Source: Rhizobacter sp. (GTDB lineage Bacteria; Pseudomonadota; Gammaproteobacteria; Burkholderiales; Burkholderiaceae_C). From it: 9,670 bases of DNA. The DNA lies in contig JACMKJ010000321.1 of NCBI GenBank assembly GCA_014380155.1, positions 1 to 9,670 on the forward strand. Reading direction: 5' to 3'. The notes beneath the pieces are model-generated. The model did not search any database. It had not been told where the DNA came from and worked only from the letters and a program-made list of their open reading frames with translations. The position numbers were made by a program, and so were the translations under genes. Of the stretch, positions 6,284 through 9,670 are shown in pieces (the stretch's first letter is position 1; every line of letters begins with the position of its first letter).

Positions 6284-7303
6284 ATGTTGGATGAGCGAGC
6301 CAGAACCCTGCTGAAAGCCTTGGTCGAGCGGTACATCGCTGACGGCCAACCTGTGGGCTCGCGCACGCTGTCGCGTGCCTCCGGGCTCGACCTTTCGCCC
6401 GCCACCATCCGCAACGTGATGGCCGACCTGGAGGAGCTGGGCCTGATCGCCAGCCCACACACCAGCGCCGGGCGCATCCCCACGGCGCGTGGGTATCGCC
6501 TCTTTGTCGACACCATGCTCACCGCCCAGCCGATCGACCTCAGCGCGGCCAGTGCCCCGCTTGAGACGCAGCTGCACCCCGACCAACCGCAGCGTGTGAT
6601 CGCCAACGCGGCGCAGATGTTGTCGAGCCTGTCGAGCTTTGTGGGTGTGATCACCGCGCCGCGCAAAATCAGCGTGTTCCACCACATCGAGTTCTTGCGC
6701 CTGTCGGAGCGGCGTGTGCTCGTCATCCTGGTGGCGCCCGATGGCGACGTGCAAAACCGCGTGATCGTCACCGCGCAAGATTACACACAGAGCCAGCTCA
6801 TCGAGGCCAGCAACTACCTCACCGCCCAATACGCCGGCCTGACCATCGAAGAGGTGCGCGAGCGTTTGAAGCGCGAGGTCGACGTGCTGCGCGGCGAGAT
6901 CGCCACCTTGATGCAAGCGGCGGTGGAGACCGGAGCCGAGGCCATGCAAGACAACCAGGAGCAGGTGGTCATCAGCGGTGAGCGCAACCTGCTCACGGTG
7001 CAAGATTTTTCGAGCGACATGGGCAGCTTGCGCAAGCTGTTCGACCTGTTCGAGCAGAAGACCCAGCTGATGCGCCTGCTCGACGTGAGCAGCCGCGCCG
7101 AAGGTGTGCGCATCTACATCGGCGGCGAGAGCATGGTGGTGCCCTTCGAAGAGCTGTCGGTGGTGTCGGCGCCGTATGAAGTCAACGGCCAGGTGGTTGG
7201 CACCTTGGGAGTGATTGGCCCCACCCGCATGGCCTACGACCGAATGATCCAAATCGTCGACATCACCTCGCGACTGGTGAGCAACGCCTTGAGCGTGAAG
7301 TAG
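6284..7303 (+). CDS. hrcA: Heat-inducible transcription repressor HrcA
   Basis: HrcA represses groESL and sometimes dnaK operons by binding the CIRCE operator, with GroEL helping it fold. The 339-residue product starts MLDERARTLLKALVERYI and has an N-terminal winged-helix DNA-binding domain (about 1-75) with GQPVGSRTLS, LSPATIRNVMADLEELG and SPHTSAGRIPTARGYRLFVD, all strongly conserved in the family. The middle and C-terminal regions match the HrcA sensor/dimerisation domain, ending with GTLGVIGPTRMAYDRMI and VDITSRLVSNAL. The ATG at 6284 is preferred because the family starts at MLDERA and the other in-frame ATG (6275) sits inside the -10 box. There is no Shine-Dalgarno sequence before either, so leaderless translation is likely. 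No CIRCE element (TTAGCACTC-N9-GAGTGCTAA) was seen in its upstream region, so autoregulation by HrcA is not supported. No groESL, dnaK or grpE gene is in the window. Confidence 0.97.
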   Translation: MLDERARTLLKALVERYIADGQPVGSRTLSRASGLDLSPATIRNVMADLEELGLIASPHTSAGRIPTARGYRLFVDTMLTAQPIDLSAASAPLETQLHPDQPQRVIANAAQMLSSLSSFVGVITAPRKISVFHHIEFLRLSERRVLVILVAPDGDVQNRVIVTAQDYTQSQLIEASNYLTAQYAGLTIEEVRERLKREVDVLRGEIATLMQAAVETGAEAMQDNQEQVVISGERNLLTVQDFSSDMGSLRKLFDLFEQKTQLMRLLDVSSRAEGVRIYIGGESMVVPFEELSVVSAPYEVNGQVVGTLGVIGPTRMAYDRMIQIVDITSRLVSNALSVK

Positions 7304-7308
7304 CTACC

Positions 7309-7314
7309 TACAAT
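7309..7314 (+). promoter_or_regulatory. Probable tRNA promoter -10 box
   Basis: TACAAT lies 10 nt before the mature tRNA 5' end, inside the 9-mer CCTACAATG that also carries the hrcA -10 box. A TTGAGC at 7289-7294, within the end of hrcA, could serve as -35, but the 14-nt spacing is short. The GC-rich stretch between -10 and start (GCACGCC) resembles a stringently controlled discriminator. Confidence 0.5.
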
Positions 7315-7324
7315 GCACGCCTTC

Positions 7325-7402
7325 GGGCCGCTAGCTCATGATGGTTAGAGCAGCAGACTCATAATCTGTTGGTGCCGTGTTCGACTCACGGGCGGCCTAC
7401 CA
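7325..7402 (+). tRNA. tRNA with CAT anticodon (tRNA-Ile2 or elongator tRNA-Met)
   Basis: A complete cloverleaf folds by hand. The acceptor stem is GGGCCGC (7325-7331) with GCGGCCT (7392-7398; first pair G-U). The D stem is GCTC/GAGC, and the anticodon stem GCAGA/TCTGT encloses loop CTCATAA with anticodon CAT at 7360-7362. The variable segment is TGGTG, and the T stem CCGTG/CACGG encloses TTCGACT. Discriminator A and an encoded CCA (7400-7402) follow. It is not an initiator tRNA: the anticodon stem lacks the three G-C pairs and position 1-72 is paired. Pairs C4-G69 and C5-G68 are those TilS uses in E. coli to recognise the CAU tRNA it converts to lysidine-containing tRNA-Ile2, and E. coli elongator tRNA-Met lacks them. 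I therefore lean to tRNA-Ile2 (reads AUA), though simple annotation would say Met. Confidence 0.96.
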
Positions 7403-7424
7403 CCCCAACTTTTCCACGCCAATA

Positions 7425-7439
7425 GGAGCGGCACGCTCC
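7425..7439 (+). repeat. Short perfect hairpin downstream of the tRNA
   Basis: GGAGCG (7425-7430), loop GCA, CGCTCC (7434-7439): a 6-bp perfect stem 23 nt after the tRNA CCA. No T run follows directly, so alone it is more likely a 3' processing or stabilising structure, or part of the terminator just after it. Confidence 0.5.
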
Positions 7440-7471
7440 GGCCCACGCTCGGGGCGGCAAAGGGCTTTTTT
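7440..7471 (+). terminator. Probable Rho-independent terminator of the tRNA (and hrcA) transcript
   Basis: GGCCC (7440-7444) pairs with GGGCT (7462-7466; last pair G-U), and a small inner CGC/GCG stem (7446-7448 with 7454-7456) closes most of the loop. Six T residues (7466-7471) follow. The outer stem is short and the fold imperfect, but the T run in such GC-rich DNA and the position after the tRNA support termination here. Confidence 0.55.
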
Positions 7472-7498
7472 GCTCCGGCATGCCCGGGCTTCAACGTC

Positions 7499-7518
7499 CT
7501 GTCATGTTCCCAGGCCAT
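7499..7518 (+). promoter_or_regulatory. Possible degenerate Pho box upstream of the nucleotidase gene
   Basis: CTGTCAT at 7499-7505 is an exact match to one PhoB half-site. A second, poor half-site (AGGCCAT, 7512-7518, 4 of 7) follows at a 6-nt instead of 4-nt spacing. The location, 85 bp before a phosphatase start codon, is what makes it notable. Weak evidence. No convincing -10/-35 pair for the nucleotidase was found in 7472-7589. Confidence 0.2.
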
Positions 7519-7550
7519 CGTCGAGCCTTCGGTGGTCGGTGCGTACCGCG

Positions 7551-7589
7551 GGGGTGCGCTTGGCAACTGCCGTTGCAAAGGGGCACCCC
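7551..7589 (+). promoter_or_regulatory. Nested hairpin around the nucleotidase ribosome-binding site
   Basis: GGGGTGC (7551-7557) is perfectly complementary to GCACCCC (7583-7589), which abuts the ATG at 7590. Inside lies a second perfect stem, GCAAC (7563-7567) with GTTGC (7572-7576), loop TGCC. The Shine-Dalgarno AAAGGGG (7577-7583) is in the enclosed strand and its last G is in the outer stem. In RNA this fold would block the start region, suggesting translational control. Confidence 0.4.
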
Positions 7590-9614
7590 ATGTCAGTTCG
7601 TCATTCGCTGGTCGCTGTGTTGGCCGGCCTGGCCGCTTGTTCGAGCGCCGCGCTCGCCGTCGAAGCCACGTGGAACCCGGTCGACGCCGACATGCGGTCG
7701 CCGGGCGTGGAGCGGGTCGATCGTCACGACCGCGGTGATCACGAGCACCACCACCATGACCGTCATCGCAAGCCTTTCAGCGTGAAGATCATCGGCTTCA
7801 ACGACTACCACGGCAACCTGCTGTCGCCGGGCACCTTTGGCGTCAACACCTCGGTGCCGGCCGCGCAGCGCCCGGCGGTGGGCGGTGCCGACTACCTGGC
7901 TGGCTATGTGGCTGCGCTGAAAAAGCAGAACCCGCTCAATGTGGTGGTCGGTGCGGGCGACTTCATCGGCGCGTCGCCGCTGGTTTCGGCGCTGTTCTTC
8001 GACGAGCCGGCGGTCGAGACGCTGAACAAGATTGGCCTCGAGTTCAACGCCGTGGGCAACCACGAGTTCGACAAGGGCTCGGCCGAGCTGAAGCGCCTGC
8101 AACGCGGCGGCTGCAAGCTGACCAACGGCGTGCAAGACCCCAACAGCTGCCAGGGCCTGGGCTCGAAGAAGCCGGGCCGCTTCGACGGTGCTCAATTCCA
8201 ATGGCTGTCGGCCAACGTAGTCGAGACCGCCAGCGGCCGCACCCTGCTGCCGGCCTACGGCATCAAGAAGTTCAACGGCGTGCGCGTGGCCTTCATCGGC
8301 ATGACGCTCAAGGGCACGCCGAACATCGTCACGCCGAGTGGCGTGGCGGGGCTGCAATTCCGTGACGAGGCCGACACCGTCAACGCGCTGGTGCCACGCC
8401 TGCGCGCACGCGGCATCGAGGCGATCGTGGTGCTGGTGCACCAGGGCGGCTTCCAGGGCGCGGGCCTGTCTGACATCAACGGCTGCGACGGTAACCTCGC
8501 CGGCTCCGACCTCGCCAGCGTGGTGAGCCGGCTCGACAACGCCGTCGACCTGGTGGTCAGCGGCCACACCCATGCGGCCTACAACTGCTCGGCCAACACG
8601 GTCGACGTGAGGGCCGACGCCAGCACCGGCGGCACCACCGTCACCCCGCGCGTCGCCGGCCTGCCCAACATCAGCGGCCGCCTGGTGCCGGTGACGAGCG
8701 CGAGCGCCTTCGGCCGCGTGCTGACCGACATCGACGTGACCCTCGACCCGAGCACCCGCGACATCACCGCCGTGTTGCCGACCAACCGCCTGGTCGACCG
8801 CACCAACACCGCTGTGACGCCGAGCGCCGAGGTGGCCGCCATCATGACCGGCTACAACAATCTGGTCTCGCCGATTGCCGGCCAGGTGATCGGCTCCATC
8901 ACCACCGACCTGCCCAACACCGCCATCGACGCCGCCTGCAACATGCCGGCCGGTGACCTGATCGCCGACTCGCAACTCGCCGCCACCGCACCCGCCGACT
9001 TCGGCGGCGCGCAGATCGCCTTCATGAACCGCGGCGGCGTGCGCAACCCCGGCTTCACCTTCACGGGCAGCGCGGCTGGCGAGGGCAACGGCAACGTCAC
9101 CTACGGCGAAGCCTTCACCGTGCAGCCCTTCGGCAACAGCCTGGTGACCATGACGCTCACCGCGCAAGACCTGAAGAACGTGCTCGAACAGCAGTTCGCC
9201 GGTTGCCGCGGCCAGGGTGCGGCCACCACGCGCATCATGGTTCCGTCTGCCGGCCTGCGCTACACCTGGGACGGCGCCCAGGCCTGCGATGCTCGCATCC
9301 GCAACCTCTCGCTCACGCTGGGCGGCGTCACCGAGAGCATCGTCGACGCCAGCGGCGCGGTGCTCAACCCGACCCGCACCTACCGCGTGACGGTCAACAA
9401 CTTCATGGCCACGGGCGGTGACGGTTACGGCACCTTCCTGAACGGCACCAACCTGCTCGGCGGCGCGCAAGACATCGACGCGCTGACCGCCTACCTGGCC
9501 GCGTTCAAGTCACCGCTGCCGGCCTACAACCCCGCCGACCCGTCGCTGGCCAAGCCGCGCATCTCGCGCGTGGGTGGCACCAGCTGCCCGGGTGGGGCGA
9601 ACGTCAACCCATGA
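7590..9614 (+). CDS. Exported 5'-nucleotidase / UshA-family metallophosphatase
   Basis: The family hydrolyses nucleotides or related phosphoesters outside the cytoplasm with two metal ions. The ATG at 7590 (674 residues) is chosen because AAAGGGG lies 6 nt upstream and a signal peptide follows; the in-frame upstream sequence overlaps the tRNA. Residues 1-23 form a signal peptide, with a possible lipobox LAAC (Cys17) or ordinary cleavage after ALA (23). Residues 45-61 are a His-rich linker with seven His between 46 and 59. The metallophosphatase domain (about 64-335) has GFNDYHGN at 69-76, GAGDF at 121-125, GNHEFDKG at 156-163, LVHQGG at 282-287 and SGHTHAAYNC at 324-333. The 5'-nucleotidase C-terminal domain (about 430-640) has MNRGGVRNP at 479-487, VQPFGN at 511-516 and NNFMATGGDGYG at 603-614. 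NDYHG replaces the common NDFHG. Spaced cysteines (175/187, 299/333, 539/566) could form disulfides. The substrate cannot be read from sequence. Confidence 0.93.
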   Translation: MSVRHSLVAVLAGLAACSSAALAVEATWNPVDADMRSPGVERVDRHDRGDHEHHHHDRHRKPFSVKIIGFNDYHGNLLSPGTFGVNTSVPAAQRPAVGGADYLAGYVAALKKQNPLNVVVGAGDFIGASPLVSALFFDEPAVETLNKIGLEFNAVGNHEFDKGSAELKRLQRGGCKLTNGVQDPNSCQGLGSKKPGRFDGAQFQWLSANVVETASGRTLLPAYGIKKFNGVRVAFIGMTLKGTPNIVTPSGVAGLQFRDEADTVNALVPRLRARGIEAIVVLVHQGGFQGAGLSDINGCDGNLAGSDLASVVSRLDNAVDLVVSGHTHAAYNCSANTVDVRADASTGGTTVTPRVAGLPNISGRLVPVTSASAFGRVLTDIDVTLDPSTRDITAVLPTNRLVDRTNTAVTPSAEVAAIMTGYNNLVSPIAGQVIGSITTDLPNTAIDAACNMPAGDLIADSQLAATAPADFGGAQIAFMNRGGVRNPGFTFTGSAAGEGNGNVTYGEAFTVQPFGNSLVTMTLTAQDLKNVLEQQFAGCRGQGAATTRIMVPSAGLRYTWDGAQACDARIRNLSLTLGGVTESIVDASGAVLNPTRTYRVTVNNFMATGGDGYGTFLNGTNLLGGAQDIDALTAYLAAFKSPLPAYNPADPSLAKPRISRVGGTSCPGGANVNP

Positions 9615-9670
9615 GCTTGCGCCACGCGCTCGCCGCGGCGCTGGTGGTCAGCGCGGCGGGCGCCGTGTGC
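9611..9670 (+). CDS. Start of an exported protein (3' end outside window)
   Basis: The ATG overlaps the nucleotidase stop as ATGA, and 20 codons are visible before the window ends. They encode MSLRHALAAALVVSAAGAVC: a positively charged start, then a hydrophobic Ala/Val/Leu core, typical of a signal peptide. The Cys at 20 is not in a standard lipobox (GAV before it), though it could be the first residue of a cysteine-containing or haem-binding motif. The opening resembles that of the nucleotidase (MSVRHS). The overlap predicts co-transcription and coupled translation with the nucleotidase, so this is probably a periplasmic or membrane-associated partner. Function unknown. Confidence 0.7.
   Translation, partial: MSLRHALAAALVVSAAGAVC

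Noticed and set aside
6215..7252. Upstream extension of the nadK frame, giving a 637-residue protein
   Set aside because: The extra 346 residues are antisense to hrcA and low-complexity. NadK family length and the promoter geometry fit a start at 6214.
7377..7589. In-frame extension of the nucleotidase upstream to a TTG at 7377
   Set aside because: It would begin inside the tRNA and read through the terminator. The ATG at 7590 has a Shine-Dalgarno sequence and starts a signal peptide.
7593..9470. Long open frame (625 codons) on the minus strand opposite the nucleotidase gene
   Set aside because: The plus-strand frame has full family motifs. The antisense translation is low-complexity His/Ala/Gly/Val sequence typical of the shadow frame of a GC-rich gene, with no recognisable domain.
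1..9670. A new defence, mobile or CRISPR-like system
   Set aside because: No direct-repeat array, transposase, integrase, toxin-antitoxin pair or cargo cluster was seen. The genes are recognisable housekeeping families, apart from the truncated coiled-coil and exported proteins at the edges.

Overview
The window is GC-rich, densely coded DNA with overlapping genes and strong G/C bias at third codon positions. Protein sequences, gene content (hrcA next to nadK-recN, a LON-domain protein tail to tail with mutY) and the tRNA suggest a betaproteobacterium of the order Burkholderiales, perhaps the Leptothrix/Rubrivivax/Roseateles group. That placement is inference from recognised sequence style, not from a search. 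No mobile element, CRISPR array or clear sign of horizontal transfer was seen.

Layout. (1) Positions 1-2093, plus strand: the C-terminal part of a large coiled-coil protein, probably a dynamin-like GTPase, followed directly by the DNA-repair glycosylase gene mutY. The mutY start appears to be a CTG that overlaps the upstream stop. (2) Positions 2086-6214, minus strand: a compact unit in transcription order nadK, recN, rapZ, LON-substrate-binding-domain protein. Its internal junctions are a 1-nt gap, a 4-nt ATGA overlap and a 14-nt overlap. Its end overlaps the end of mutY by 8 bp. (3) Positions 6215-6283: a 69-bp divergent promoter region in which both nadK and hrcA have a -10 box exactly 7 nt before the ATG and no Shine-Dalgarno sequence, as expected for leaderless mRNAs. 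(4) Positions 6284-7402, plus strand: hrcA, the heat-shock repressor, then a CAT-anticodon tRNA with its own -10 box. (5) Positions 7403-7589: an intergenic region with a hairpin, a probable terminator, a half Pho-box-like motif and a nested hairpin around the next ribosome-binding site. (6) Positions 7590-9670, plus strand: an exported 5'-nucleotidase/UshA-type metallophosphatase with a histidine-rich linker, then the first 20 codons of a second exported protein overlapping it by ATGA.

Most genes are housekeeping. mutY and recN serve DNA repair, nadK makes NADP, rapZ is a nucleotide-binding regulatory protein, and hrcA represses chaperonin genes. The nucleotidase and its neighbour form a separate secreted, probably phosphate- or nucleotide-scavenging unit. 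I do not see a convincing new multi-gene system. The points most worth a second look are the mutY CTG start, the paired leaderless promoters, the RapZ C terminus lacking the RNA-binding basic residues of E. coli, the identity of the CAT tRNA, and the structured leader plus histidine-rich linker of the nucleotidase.
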